A stretch of 64,000 bases of DNA from Bacillota bacterium (GCA_023388495.1 JAEWGC010000008.1:62001-126000), one strand, 5' to 3'. Shown: positions 43,441 to 52,581, counted from the stretch's first letter. The notes: generated from the sequence alone by a model not told the origin. Numbers and translations: made by a program.

Positions 43441-44388
43441 TTTTACAATGCTTTTTATTAATCCCTCGTCTATATTCCCCCCAGTAATAACTACAGCTAC
43501 ATTTTTTCCTTTAAAATAATCTTTGTTTTTCCTTATTGCTCCAACTCCTATGGCTCCTGCAGGCTCAGCTATTACCTTTTCTTTCATGAATAAATATTTT
43601 ATCGAATCTACAATATCCTCTTCTTCTACTACTATTATATCATCGATACATTCCTTAGCCATTTTGTAGGGAATCTCTCCTACTCCCCCAACTAATGCAT
43701 CACATATGGAATCTTTAGTTGGGTAGACTTCATAAAATTTATTATCATTCAAGGAAGCTACCATTGCAGGACAAGCTGCTGTTTGAACTCCTATGATCTT
43801 TATATTAGGATTTATATGCTTAGCAGCTATACTAATACCAGTAAGTATTCCTCCACCACCTATTGGTACTAGTATGGCATCAATATTGGGTACTTCTTCT
43901 AGTATTTCTAGTGCTATTGTTCCCTGACCTACAATCACTACCTTATCTGAGCATGGATCTATAAATATACCTCCGCTATCCTTTATTTTTTCCAATCCAA
44001 TCTCATGAGCCTCATCATAGTTCTTTCCTACTTTTATTACCTTAGAACCATAGTACTCTATCTTTTCAACTTTAGTACTAGGGGTAGTTTCTGGTACATA
44101 TATAGTTGATTTTTTAATTCCTAATAGATTTGATGCATAGCTTACGGCAGTCCCATGATTTCCTGAGGAAATAGCGACGACCCCCTTTGCTATTTCCTCA
44201 GGTGTCAGACTTGTGATTTTACTTAGTGCACCTCTGATTTTAGCACATCTCATCTTCTGCTGATTCTCTAATTTTAGATATATATTAGTATCATCATCAC
44301 TTAAATGTATAGATTTCTCTAGGGGTGTATGATATATATACTTTTTTATTCTATCTTTTGCTCCTTGTACGTCTTTATAATTAATCAT
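43438..44388 (-). CDS. Threonine dehydratase-like PLP enzyme (fold type II), variant active-site segment
   Basis: 316-aa fold-type-II PLP enzyme related to threonine/serine ammonia-lyases. PLP lysine K50 lies in KLENQQKMRCAKIRGA, where the family usually has QxTGSFKxRGA; SSGNHGTAVSY and the phosphate loop PIGGGGILTG are normal. No regulatory ACT domain. The altered segment before the lysine contacts the substrate carboxylate in relatives, so the substrate may not be threonine. It follows the transporter gene by 15 bp, in an operon headed by a T-box whose specifier reads AGG (Arg), which hints at arginine-linked metabolism. Confidence 0.75.
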   Translation of the reverse strand: MINYKDVQGAKDRIKKYIYHTPLEKSIHLSDDDTNIYLKLENQQKMRCAKIRGALSKITSLTPEEIAKGVVAISSGNHGTAVSYASNLLGIKKSTIYVPETTPSTKVEKIEYYGSKVIKVGKNYDEAHEIGLEKIKDSGGIFIDPCSDKVVIVGQGTIALEILEEVPNIDAILVPIGGGGILTGISIAAKHINPNIKIIGVQTAACPAMVASLNDNKFYEVYPTKDSICDALVGGVGEIPYKMAKECIDDIIVVEEEDIVDSIKYLFMKEKVIAEPAGAIGVGAIRKNKDYFKGKNVAVVITGGNIDEGLIKSIVK

Positions 44389-44403
44389 CTTATATGCATC
44401 TCC

Positions 44404-45765
44404 TTAAAATATTAAATGAGCAGCTATTACTATAATTGGCAAGGTTATAAAGGTTCTCTCAATAAATATTACAAATAAATCCATAGGAGTTATATCAATC
44501 TTTGAACCTAATATTACAGCCCCTGCCTCTGATAGATAAACTAATTGAGTTACAGAAAGTGTAGCAATGATAAATCTAGTCATTTCATTAGGTATACTCG
44601 CTCCTATAACTGAAGGTAAAAACATATCTGCAAATCCTACCATAACAGTTTGAGATGCTTCAACTGCATATGGAACCTGGAATAGTTTTAGTAGCGGAAT
44701 AAATGGCACACCCAACCACTCAAATACTGGTGTTGTCTCTGCTATTATTAAAGCTATAGTTCCAAAGGCCATTATAGCTGGTAATACTCCTAACCACATA
44801 TCTAAGACAGTTTTAGTTCCGTTTGTCACAAAACTTTTTACACCACTACTTTCTTGTGCCTTTTTTACAGCTAGATGTAGACCCCATTGTGAATTTGTAA
44901 ATCCTTTAGGTATATCTTCTCCAGCATCCATTTTAACTCCCTTATAATATCCATTTGATTTTTTAGATAGTGGTGGAATCTTTGGCATTATTACTGCTGC
45001 AGCTAGTCCAGCTACAACTACAGTCAAATAATATGGTCCAAATAAATGAACTAATCCAACTTGATTTAGCACCACTAAACAAAATGTAATAGATACTGCT
45101 GAGAAAGTAGTAGCAATAATAGCTGCTTCTTTACCTGTATAATAACCTTCTTCATATTGTTTGTTAGTTAATGCAACTCCTATAGTTCCATCTCCTACCC
45201 AAGATGCAATACAGTCTATGGAAGAACGTCCTGGCAATTGGAAGATTGGTCTCATAATTGGAGTAAAAAGGGCTCCTACATATTCTAAAAGTCCAAAATC
45301 TGTTAAGAAAGGTAATAAAAATCCTGCAAATAAAAACATTGTAAATAAGGTTAGGATCAAATCATATAATATTAATCCACCTGTGTTTTCTGACCAAATC
45401 CACTCAGGTCCTATTTTGAAATATACCATAAATGCAAGCACTAGACCTATTAATCTAACTACCATCCAAAAATTTGATACATTAAATATGCCTTTAAAAA
45501 AGTTGTTTTTCTCAATAATGCTAGGTTTAAATATTTTATATACTACAGTTGCTATTCCAGTAAAAGTTATAAAGGATAAAATAATAGTAGGCAATACACT
45601 TTCCATTGCAGCAGTCATTTTTCCAGCTAATAAAGCAACTAAAATTGTGGTTTCTCCTTCATGCTTAAAGGGAAACATTAATAGAAATACTCCCAGTATT
45701 GATGGTATTACAAACATTAAATAATCTGATAATAAGTGCTTTTTCTTGACAATTTTATTTTCCAT
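44404..45765 (-). CDS. YjiH-type membrane protein, nucleoside-recognition (Gate) domain
   Basis: 453-aa polytopic membrane protein with about 10-11 hydrophobic segments. The LPGRSSIDCIASWVGDGTIG and YYTGKEAAIIATTFSAVSI stretches, with the C-terminal SVIGASIPNEMTRFIIATLS, are typical of YjiH proteins with two Gate domains, thought to be transporters. Because a tRNA-sensing T-box precedes it, it is probably an amino-acid carrier feeding the next enzyme (inference). The ATG at 45765 is 7 bases from GGAGG; an ATG two codons earlier touches the site. Confidence 0.75.
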   Translation of the reverse strand: MENKIVKKKHLLSDYLMFVIPSILGVFLLMFPFKHEGETTILVALLAGKMTAAMESVLPTIILSFITFTGIATVVYKIFKPSIIEKNNFFKGIFNVSNFWMVVRLIGLVLAFMVYFKIGPEWIWSENTGGLILYDLILTLFTMFLFAGFLLPFLTDFGLLEYVGALFTPIMRPIFQLPGRSSIDCIASWVGDGTIGVALTNKQYEEGYYTGKEAAIIATTFSAVSITFCLVVLNQVGLVHLFGPYYLTVVVAGLAAAVIMPKIPPLSKKSNGYYKGVKMDAGEDIPKGFTNSQWGLHLAVKKAQESSGVKSFVTNGTKTVLDMWLGVLPAIMAFGTIALIIAETTPVFEWLGVPFIPLLKLFQVPYAVEASQTVMVGFADMFLPSVIGASIPNEMTRFIIATLSVTQLVYLSEAGAVILGSKIDITPMDLFVIFIERTFITLPIIVIAAHLIF

Positions 45766-45872
45766 AATCATACCTCCGTTTTTATTTTTAACTTTATTAT
45801 TTTTTAACTGATTATTTGCTACTGATTATTTGTTACTAATTATTCTACTTATTCCACCCCTTTCTAGAAAAT

Positions 45873-46156
45873 AAAAAAACTCCCGTTCCTAAGAATAATA
45901 TTCTTAGGAACGAGAGTGTATTCGCGTTGCCATCCTAATTCACCTATATCTCACAATATAAGCCTCTTTGGGTACGTCAAAAATATGATTATACCTTATC
46001 ACTATAACGGGTGAACCCGTTGCAGCCTTAGTTAATACCTCGGTGCACAACTCAGAGGTCCTCTTCATCTTAATAGACTTTGTTCCCTTTCACCATCTGG
46101 AACTCGCTGTATAAGTTTTCTTAAAACTACTTTCCTCATCAAAGTTTTCTAAATTA
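45873..46156 (-). promoter_or_regulatory. T-box leader, specifier AGG (Arg)
   Basis: Minus-strand leader with all T-box parts: AGTA and GAA sides of the specifier loop; Stem I motifs (GATGGTGAAAG); the T-box AGGATGGCAACGCG at 45923-45936; and a terminator (CGTTCCTAAGAATA stem, GAG then T7) at 45873-45918. After the GAA the sequence is G-AGG-A before the closing CCTC stem, the same spacing as B. subtilis glyQS, so the specifier is AGG (46060-46062), arginine. The bulge TGGC pairs with a tRNA ending GCCA, excluding the A73 tRNAs for Thr, Ile and Leu. Confidence 0.85.
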
Positions 46157-46162
46157 TTATAG

Positions 46163-46191
46163 ATTATAAAACATATTAGGATAAAAGTAAA
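46163..46191 (-). promoter_or_regulatory. Promoter of the T-box operon
   Basis: -35 TTTACT (46186-46191), 17-bp spacer, -10 TATAAT (46163-46168). Transcription would start near 46156, at the beginning of the T-box leader, right after the preceding gene's stop. Confidence 0.75.
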
Positions 46192-46199
46192 GAGTTTTT

Positions 46200-47468
46200 T
46201 TATCTCCAAGTTAACCAAATAATAACATAACCTACTGTTACTGCTGCTAGAGTAAATGGTATACCTATTTTCATAAAATCCCATGCCTTAACTTCATATC
46301 CATCTTTCTGTAATATACCAAGGGCAGTAATATTTGCTGAAGCACCAATAGGAGTAAGGTTTCCTCCTAAAGTTGCACCTATAAGTAATCCAAAATATAG
46401 GATATAAGGTTCTATATTTAGAATATTAGCAATACCTCCAGCTACAGGTAGCATAGTAGCCACATAGGGAATATTGTCAATAAAGGCTGAAAATAATACA
46501 GAAGCCCAAACAATAAGAGTATAAATAACAAAGATATTATCATTACTAAATCTAACAAATAGCTTACTAAGATCATCTACTACACCTACTTCTGTAATGC
46601 CACCAACTACAATAAATAATCCTGCCAGTAGTAGAATAGTAAAATAATCTATTTCCAGTAATGTTTTTGAGAGAAACTGAAAACTTTTTGTTTTTAGAGA
46701 TTCCCTTATTACACCAATGGCAAATAATGTTATACAAATAATCCCATTAATTGTTCTTGGTGTATTTGGTATAAATGAAGCTATTATTAAAAGGCATACC
46801 ATTCCAACTAAAAGAATTGTAGGGAAGAAATCCTTAACAACTGTTTTTTCAACTGAACTTATAGGGTGCTTATCTTTTCTTAATATATATGCTAGAACCA
46901 AAGTGGAGGCTAATGCTCCAGCCTGCACAACCCAAAATATTCCAATCCTACCATTAAAATAGAAGAAATCTAGAAAATCAAGATTTGCATAACCTCCCAA
47001 AAGAATTGAGGTTGTGTCTCCTACTAATGTGGCTGCTCCCTGTAGATTTGATGAAACTGCAATTGCAATTATACTTGTAACTGGGGAAATTTTCAGCTTC
47101 TTGGCAATATCCAGAGCTACAGGTGCAATCATCAACACTGTTGCAACATTATCTACAAATGCAGAAATAATTCCAGCAAATAATGATAAAGAGATAATGG
47201 CCCATTTAACATTTGGAGTTTTTTCAAGAATGAGGTCAGCCAATAAGGCTGGCATTTTTGACTCGATAAATATAGAAACAATCCCCATAGTACCTGCAAT
47301 CATTAAAATTACATTCCAATCAATTGTAGAGAAAACTTTCCCAATAGGTAAAATCCCAGATATTACAAACACTGCTGCTGAAGCAAGGGCTATATATGCT
47401 CTTCTCTTAGGAAAAATTAATAATAGTATATAAGTTAAAATAAATAATGCTATTGCGATATTTTTCAA
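46200..47468 (-). CDS. ArsB/NhaD-type permease of the ion-transporter superfamily
   Basis: 422-aa carrier with about 11-12 TM segments. Repeated signature AFVDNVATVLMIAPVALDIA in the first half and AFIDNIPYVATMLPVAGGIA in the second, plus VSSNLQGAATLVGDTTSIL and GATLGGNLTPIGASANI, are the marks of ArsB/P-protein/NhaD carriers. Substrate could be arsenite, sodium or a carboxylate; no ars gene is near, so arsenite is not favoured. Start is TTG at 47468, 5 bases after AGGAGG. It runs toward the T-box operon but is probably a separate unit. Confidence 0.8.
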   Translation of the reverse strand: MKNIAIALFILTYILLLIFPKRRAYIALASAAVFVISGILPIGKVFSTIDWNVILMIAGTMGIVSIFIESKMPALLADLILEKTPNVKWAIISLSLFAGIISAFVDNVATVLMIAPVALDIAKKLKISPVTSIIAIAVSSNLQGAATLVGDTTSILLGGYANLDFLDFFYFNGRIGIFWVVQAGALASTLVLAYILRKDKHPISSVEKTVVKDFFPTILLVGMVCLLIIASFIPNTPRTINGIICITLFAIGVIRESLKTKSFQFLSKTLLEIDYFTILLLAGLFIVVGGITEVGVVDDLSKLFVRFSNDNIFVIYTLIVWASVLFSAFIDNIPYVATMLPVAGGIANILNIEPYILYFGLLIGATLGGNLTPIGASANITALGILQKDGYEVKAWDFMKIGIPFTLAAVTVGYVIIWLTWR

Positions 47469-47573
47469 TTGTACCTCCTATTGTTGTCTTTAGATTTCTG
47501 TATTTAGTTTTAGACAAATAAGAAATAATATATTGTCAATTTGTACCATAATATTATAGCTTACTTGTAATGG

Positions 47574-48719
47574 TTATAAGATGCTTTTCATTAATCTTAC
47601 AATATTTTCTGCTGTCTTTTCCATATTCTCTGGCCCTTTTAACAATGCCTCTTCTAATGTAGATATATTTCTTGTGATGCTAAAAATCGAATCAATTCCC
47701 ATACTATATAGAATTTCTATATCAGACCCTACTCTGCCTGCTAGGGCTACTACTGGTTTATTATATTTCTTTGCAACTTTCGCTACACCAAGAGGAGTTT
47801 TTCCGAACTGTGTCTGAAAATCAATAGAACCTTCACCAGTCCAAACCATATCAGCAAGAGGTAATTTTTCTTCTAATTTTGAATACTTAATTACCAGATC
47901 AATACCCCTATTTAATTTACCATTTAAAAATGCCATAAGCCCTGCCCCAAGTCCTCCAGCTGCTCCTGCTCCAGGTATATCTAAAACATCTATACCTAAT
48001 TGCTCCTTTATTAGATTTCCATAATGTCTTAAGTTATTATCTAATACCTCTATGGTTTCAGCCGTAGCTCCTTTTTGTGGTCCAAACACATTGGAAGCAC
48101 CAGTCTTTCCACATAATGGATTATTTACATCACAAGCTACTTCCACAACTACATCCTTTAAACGATTGTCAAAATTAGATAAATCAATTGAAACTAATTT
48201 ACCTAATTCTCCTCCTCCAAAACCTAATTCATTACCCTCTTTATCAAAAAACTTTCCTCCCAACGCTTGAATAGCTCCTACGCCACCATCATTGGTTGCA
48301 CTTCCGCCTATTCCTATTAGTAGTTTTTTAACTCCATGGTCTAAACAAGCCTTTATAAGTTGCCCAGTGCCATAAGTTGTTGTAATTAAAGGATTTCTCT
48401 TTTCTAATGGTGCCAAGTGAATACCACTAGCACTAGCCATCTCTATGACCCCAGTTTCTCCATCTCCTAAAATTCCATAGCTTGCCTCTACTTTATTCTC
48501 TAATGGCCCAATTACATTTATCTTATATATCTTTCCATCTGTAGCATCTACTAAGGATTCCATTGTACCCTCCCCACCATCGGCCATTGGTACATGTATG
48601 CAGGTAATACCCTTATTGGCCTTTTTAATTCCCCTTTCCATGGCTTCACAAACCTCTTTTGCAGTCATACTTTCCTTAAATGAGTCTGGTGCTAATAGAA
48701 TAACAAAATTTTTTTCCAT
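47574..48719 (-). CDS. Glycerate kinase (GarK/GlxK family)
   Basis: Phosphorylates D-glycerate, to 2-phosphoglycerate in most of this family. 381 aa, full length: LLAPDSFKESMTAKEVCEAM at the N-terminus, MADGGEGTMESLV, LIGIGGSATNDGGVGAIQAL, and GAGAAGGLGAGLMAFL. The operon partner 27 bp upstream is a 2-hydroxyacid dehydrogenase, so together they would reduce hydroxypyruvate to glycerate and send it to glycolysis, a serine-degradation route. Confidence 0.92.
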   Translation of the reverse strand: MEKNFVILLAPDSFKESMTAKEVCEAMERGIKKANKGITCIHVPMADGGEGTMESLVDATDGKIYKINVIGPLENKVEASYGILGDGETGVIEMASASGIHLAPLEKRNPLITTTYGTGQLIKACLDHGVKKLLIGIGGSATNDGGVGAIQALGGKFFDKEGNELGFGGGELGKLVSIDLSNFDNRLKDVVVEVACDVNNPLCGKTGASNVFGPQKGATAETIEVLDNNLRHYGNLIKEQLGIDVLDIPGAGAAGGLGAGLMAFLNGKLNRGIDLVIKYSKLEEKLPLADMVWTGEGSIDFQTQFGKTPLGVAKVAKKYNKPVVALAGRVGSDIEILYSMGIDSIFSITRNISTLEEALLKGPENMEKTAENIVRLMKSIL

Positions 48720-48746
48720 CTTTTACCTCCAAAGGTATTCAAATAA

Positions 48747-49706
48747 TTATGGATTTACTACATTAACTGGATTTCCTGCTATAAATGCCTTCAAATTATC
48801 TACGGCAATGTCCATAAGTCTTTGTCTACTTTCCTTTGGTGCCCATGCAATATGTGGAGTGATAATTACATTTTTTGCATTAAGAAGGGGATTATCCATC
48901 TTAATAGGCTCTACAGACACTACGTCACATGCAGCCCCTGCTACTTTATCACTATTTAAAGCATCTCTTAAATCTTCCTCTACAATTAGTGGTCCACGAG
49001 ATGTATTGATAATCATAACACCGTCCTTCATTTTAGCAATTGTATCCTTATTAATTATTCCCTTTGTTTCTGGGAAAAGTGGACAATGTAAAGAAATTAC
49101 ATCTGATTTTTCTAGAAGTTCATCTAGGCTGGCATATTTGCAAGTCTCTGTTTCCAACTCTGGCTTTCTCGTATTAGCAAATGCTAAAATATTCATGCCT
49201 AGGGCCTCAGCAATCTTTGCTGTTCTCTGGCCTATTCTACCAAACCCTATAATCCCCATAGTCTTACCTTCAAGCTCAACCATTGGATGATTCCAAAAAC
49301 ACCAATCAACGTTATTAGTCCATTCTCCATTTTTTACTGCATCGGAATGAGCTCCAACATGACTACAAAGTTCTAATAACAATGCAATTGTAAATTGAGC
49401 AACTGCATTAGTTCCATAACTTGGAATATTAGAAACAGGAATGTTTTTATCTTTAGCAGCTATAATATCTATATTGTTGTATCCTGTTGCAAGTTCACCT
49501 ATAAATTTTATATTAGGACACAGGTCCAAAATTTCCTTTGTAATTGGAGTTTTATTTGTATAAACAATCTCTGCATCTCCAATTCTTTCTACAATTTTAT
49601 CTACTGGAGTTCTATCATATACAGTTATCTCTCCTAAGGCTCCTAACTCATCCCAACTTAAATCACCAGGATTTAAAGTATATCCATCTAAAACTACAAT
49701 TTTCAT
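48747..49706 (-). CDS. D-2-hydroxyacid dehydrogenase (hydroxypyruvate/glycerate type)
   Basis: NAD(P)-dependent dehydrogenase, 319 aa. Nucleotide-binding motif GIIGFGRIGQRTAKIAEALG (20 residues), catalytic Arg in NTSRGPLI, Glu in DVVSVEP, and His in ITPHIAWAP. Residue pattern near FWNHPMVELEGKTM resembles glycerate dehydrogenases. The GTG three codons upstream is part of the GAGGTGG site; the ATG at 49706 is used. Co-transcribed with glycerate kinase, which supports hydroxypyruvate or glycerate as substrate. Confidence 0.87.
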   Translation of the reverse strand: MKIVVLDGYTLNPGDLSWDELGALGEITVYDRTPVDKIVERIGDAEIVYTNKTPITKEILDLCPNIKFIGELATGYNNIDIIAAKDKNIPVSNIPSYGTNAVAQFTIALLLELCSHVGAHSDAVKNGEWTNNVDWCFWNHPMVELEGKTMGIIGFGRIGQRTAKIAEALGMNILAFANTRKPELETETCKYASLDELLEKSDVISLHCPLFPETKGIINKDTIAKMKDGVMIINTSRGPLIVEEDLRDALNSDKVAGAACDVVSVEPIKMDNPLLNAKNVIITPHIAWAPKESRQRLMDIAVDNLKAFIAGNPVNVVNP

Positions 49707-49777
49707 AATATCCACCTCATTGAATTTTATTTACATGATTATCATCTGTTTCTTTATATTATAATACATTATATCCT

Positions 49778-49876
49778 CTATTTTCCAGTATCACCTATAT
49801 CTTGTAATTCTTCTGGATATGCTGCCCAAATACTTTGATTTAAAAAATATCCTAAAAAATATCCAAATATATGCAT
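49778..49876 (-). other. Short open frame, possible gene fragment
   Basis: Minus-strand frame of 32 codons (MHIFGYFLGYFLNQSIWAAY, then PEELQDIGDTGK). It continues open upstream of the ATG as NKYGYKQIGAINAF up to a stop inside the ABC ATPase gene. No ribosome site. The protein-like composition suggests the end of a membrane-protein gene that has been deleted, or a small peptide. Confidence 0.25.
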
Positions 49877-49893
49877 AAATGCATTTATAGCCC

Positions 49894-50580
49894 CTATTTG
49901 TTTATATCCATATTTATTTTACCATCTTTGATTTCGATGATTCTGTCGGCTTTTTCTGCTATTCTCTTATCATGAGTTATTACAATAAAGGTAGATTTAA
50001 ATTCTTTGTTAATTTCTTTTAGGAGATTATAAACTGTTTCCGTAGTTTCCGAATCAAGATTTCCTGTTGGTTCATCTCCTAATATTATCCTAGGATTATT
50101 AATAAGTGACCTAGCAATTGCTGCTCTTTGCTGTTGCCCCCCTGATATATCTGTAGCTTTGTTGTTTTTTACTTTAGTTAAACCAACTATTTCTATCAAA
50201 TCATTGGCTCTATTTAAAGCTTCCTTAGTAATGTTTTTGTGCTTTATTCTATAGGGAATCAATATATTTTCTAAAACAGTAAATTCTGGTAGTAAATAAT
50301 GAAATTGAAATATAAATCCTATGGTTTCATTTCTTAAAGCAGCTAACTGACCTTTATCCATATTAGAAATATCTACCCCATCTATTAATACTTTCCCACT
50401 TGTAGCTTTATCTAAAGTTCCCATTATATTCATTAAAGTTGATTTCCCACTACCAGAAGCTCCTATAATTGAATTAAAAGTACTTTCCTCAAAATTCAAA
50501 TTTATATCAAATAGCACCTGAGTTTTTATCTTTTCTCCATAAATCTTGTTGATATTACTAAGTTCTAAAATATTAGCCAT
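49894..50580 (-). CDS. ABC exporter ATP-binding protein (MacB/LolD type)
   Basis: 228-aa ATPase: Walker A GASGSGKSTLMNI, signature ISGGQQQRAAIARS, Walker B PRIILGDEPTGNLDSE, H-loop VITHDKRIAEKAD. The sequence class is MacB/LolD/FtsE-like, working with four-TM FtsX-type permeases. It overlaps the permease gene by 8 bp. Likely powers membrane extraction or extracellular signalling of a lipophilic or peptide substrate; none can be named. Confidence 0.9.
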   Translation of the reverse strand: MANILELSNINKIYGEKIKTQVLFDINLNFEESTFNSIIGASGSGKSTLMNIMGTLDKATSGKVLIDGVDISNMDKGQLAALRNETIGFIFQFHYLLPEFTVLENILIPYRIKHKNITKEALNRANDLIEIVGLTKVKNNKATDISGGQQQRAAIARSLINNPRIILGDEPTGNLDSETTETVYNLLKEINKEFKSTFIVITHDKRIAEKADRIIEIKDGKINMDINK

Positions 50581-51730
50581 TTTTAATCACCTCCATAGGG
50601 TTAAGTTTAGAAGATTTTCTAGCTGGTATAAATGCTGCAATAGTAGCAGATATAATGGCTACTAAAACAGAAATAGTTATAAATTTATAATCTAGATAAA
50701 AAGGAACTAAAGGTGTACCATCTGGATTTTTTACGAAGTTAGAGAAAATATAGGTCAAAGAAAGTCCAAGAATGGTACCTAAAATAGAACCTATAATCCC
50801 AAGTATAAGTCCTTGAAATAAAAAAATCAGACTCGCTGTTTTATCCTTTATTCCCATAGCCTTCAATATGCCAATTTGCTTCGATTTTTGAACTACAGAT
50901 ATGGCCAATACCGATGATATACCAAGTAGTACTGCCAATAGTACAAAAATTTGAATCATATAGCTAGATGCAGATTGACCTGCTAATCCAGAGAGTAACT
51001 CTTCATTTTGTTTCTTCCAATTTAAGGATTTTAATTCTTCTTTCTTTAAAGTTTCCTCTAAATCATTAGCTATTATATCTGCACTAAATACATCCTTTAT
51101 TTGGGTCTCTATAGAAGATAACTTATCTTCTTTTTCAAATATATCCCTGGAACTACTTAAAGTAGTCATCACCCAAGATTTATTTATACTGGCTACTTTT
51201 AAATCATAAATACCTACTATCTCTATATCTACACTCTTTCCTTCTGGTGTAAATACATCGATACTATCCCCTACTCCTATACTAATTTCTTCTGCCAAAT
51301 CTTTTCCAACCAATGTTTCTAAATTATTCTCTGGAATTCTTCCCTCTATTAATTTCTCATTAAATTTATAAATCTTATTTGCCTCATTAAATTCTACCCC
51401 TCTAATTAGTATAGGATAGGCTTCATCCTCTTTAAACATAAATCCTGAAGAATCCAAGGACTTAGATACTACAGTAAATCTATCCTCTTCTTTTATTTTA
51501 TTGATAATTAAATCTTCATCATCAAAATACTTTTCCTTCCCATCTGGAACTATAGTTATATGGGAGGAACTACCTATTGTTTTATCTATTAATGAAATTT
51601 GTAACCCATCTATTAAAGAACCTATAAATATTTGTACTGAAACACCTATAGTTATCCCTATTAAGATAAGAATAGTCTGACCTTTGTTAGATTTTAGAAA
51701 TCTTGTAGCGATATTAAATGCTAGCTTCAA
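50573..51730 (-). CDS. ABC exporter permease (MacB/LolC-E type)
   Basis: 385 aa: TM1 (about residues 18-38, GQTILILIGITIGVSVQIFI), an extracellular MacB-type periplasmic-core-like domain (about 40-260), then three TM helices from about 268 ending in AIISATIAAFIPARKSSKLN, with the PxxxRxxxxxPxxxI tail of the FtsX family. Start is TTG at 51730, overlapping the B12-binding gene by 4 bp; GGGAGTG is 10 bases upstream. Forms an exporter with the next gene. Confidence 0.85.
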   Translation of the reverse strand: MKLAFNIATRFLKSNKGQTILILIGITIGVSVQIFIGSLIDGLQISLIDKTIGSSSHITIVPDGKEKYFDDEDLIINKIKEEDRFTVVSKSLDSSGFMFKEDEAYPILIRGVEFNEANKIYKFNEKLIEGRIPENNLETLVGKDLAEEISIGVGDSIDVFTPEGKSVDIEIVGIYDLKVASINKSWVMTTLSSSRDIFEKEDKLSSIETQIKDVFSADIIANDLEETLKKEELKSLNWKKQNEELLSGLAGQSASSYMIQIFVLLAVLLGISSVLAISVVQKSKQIGILKAMGIKDKTASLIFLFQGLILGIIGSILGTILGLSLTYIFSNFVKNPDGTPLVPFYLDYKFITISVLVAIISATIAAFIPARKSSKLNPMEVIKNG

Positions 51731-52386
51731 TTGTTTGTCACTCCCTTATTTAAATTCAAAATGTCTTGAAAAGTTTTCAATAACATATCTCCCCCTACTT
51801 TTTTATACATACTAGGATCAGAAGCAAATGCATTTCCTCCTAAAATAAACTTTATATCAAGATTTAAAGTGCTTTTAATTTTCTCTATTGTTTTATTTGT
51901 AGCTACTAAATTATAAGAATTCGTTACACTAATACATATATAAGTTGGAATTATAGTTTCTATAGCCTTTAGCACAGTTGTTTCTGGAGTATTCGCTCCT
52001 ATAAATACAGTTTTATATCCTGCAATAGTAAAAAAATCAGAAATCATTCTAGCACCTAATTCATGTTCTTCAAATCTAGGACATATAATTATTACACTAT
52101 CTTTATTAGAATTTCCCAACTTATTCCTTTCCTTTAATACATATGGATAAGCACCTTCTACGATAGTTCTTATTATTCCACTTCTTACATGTTCCTTCCA
52201 AATTAAGCTTTCCACATCTAAATCATATTCTTCTACGATACTGTTTAACGCAGGTGCTAAAATAGATTCATACAAATCAATTACACTGATGTTATAATTT
52301 TCTAATGCATCTATACATAATTTAAATGAATTTTCCTTATCCTCCTCTTTTAAAAACTTCATCAATTCTTCATATAATTTTTTCAC
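51727..52386 (-). CDS. Stand-alone cobalamin-binding protein (CarH/LitR-like sensor, no HTH)
   Basis: 219 aa: helical cap domain (residues about 1-85, with SLIWKEHVRSGIIRTIVEG) and a Rossmann B12-binding domain (about 95-215). The base-off motif DxHxxG reads EEHELG, keeping the cobalt-ligand His; FIGANTPETTVLKAI and FILGGNAFASD follow. No methyltransferase, mutase or DNA-binding part is present. It overlaps the ABC permease gene, so may sense cobalamin or light for, or through, that exporter; this is inference. GTG start after GGGAGG. Confidence 0.8.
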   Translation of the reverse strand: MKKLYEELMKFLKEEDKENSFKLCIDALENYNISVIDLYESILAPALNSIVEEYDLDVESLIWKEHVRSGIIRTIVEGAYPYVLKERNKLGNSNKDSVIIICPRFEEHELGARMISDFFTIAGYKTVFIGANTPETTVLKAIETIIPTYICISVTNSYNLVATNKTIEKIKSTLNLDIKFILGGNAFASDPSMYKKVGGDMLLKTFQDILNLNKGVTNN

Positions 52387-52542
52387 ATTATTCCTCCCTA
52401 ATCATTCAATAGATTCTTATATACCTCCAGACATTGGCCTCAATACTAATACCCTTTTTATTCATGGATTAACTTAGTATCATAATTTTTTATATGTTTT
52501 CTTAATCTATACATGTAAATTCTGGTATATTAGCCTTTTGGG

Positions 52543-52571
52543 TTTACATAACAAGAATGTTTTTATATAAT
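52543..52571 (+). promoter_or_regulatory. Promoter of the riboswitch-sleB transcript
   Basis: -35 TTTACA (52543-52548), 17-bp spacer, -10 TATAAT (52566-52571), just before the riboswitch. Confidence 0.75.
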
Positions 52572-52581
52572 GTCCATATTG

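Noticed and set aside
45873..46156. Threonine or isoleucine specificity for the T-box, suggested by the dehydratase
   Set aside because: The TGGC bulge needs a G73 tRNA, and spacing in the specifier loop gives AGG.
46090..46284. Minus-strand frame of 64 codons overlapping the T-box leader
   Set aside because: It covers the promoter and Stem I of the T-box and the end of the permease gene; composition is not protein-like.
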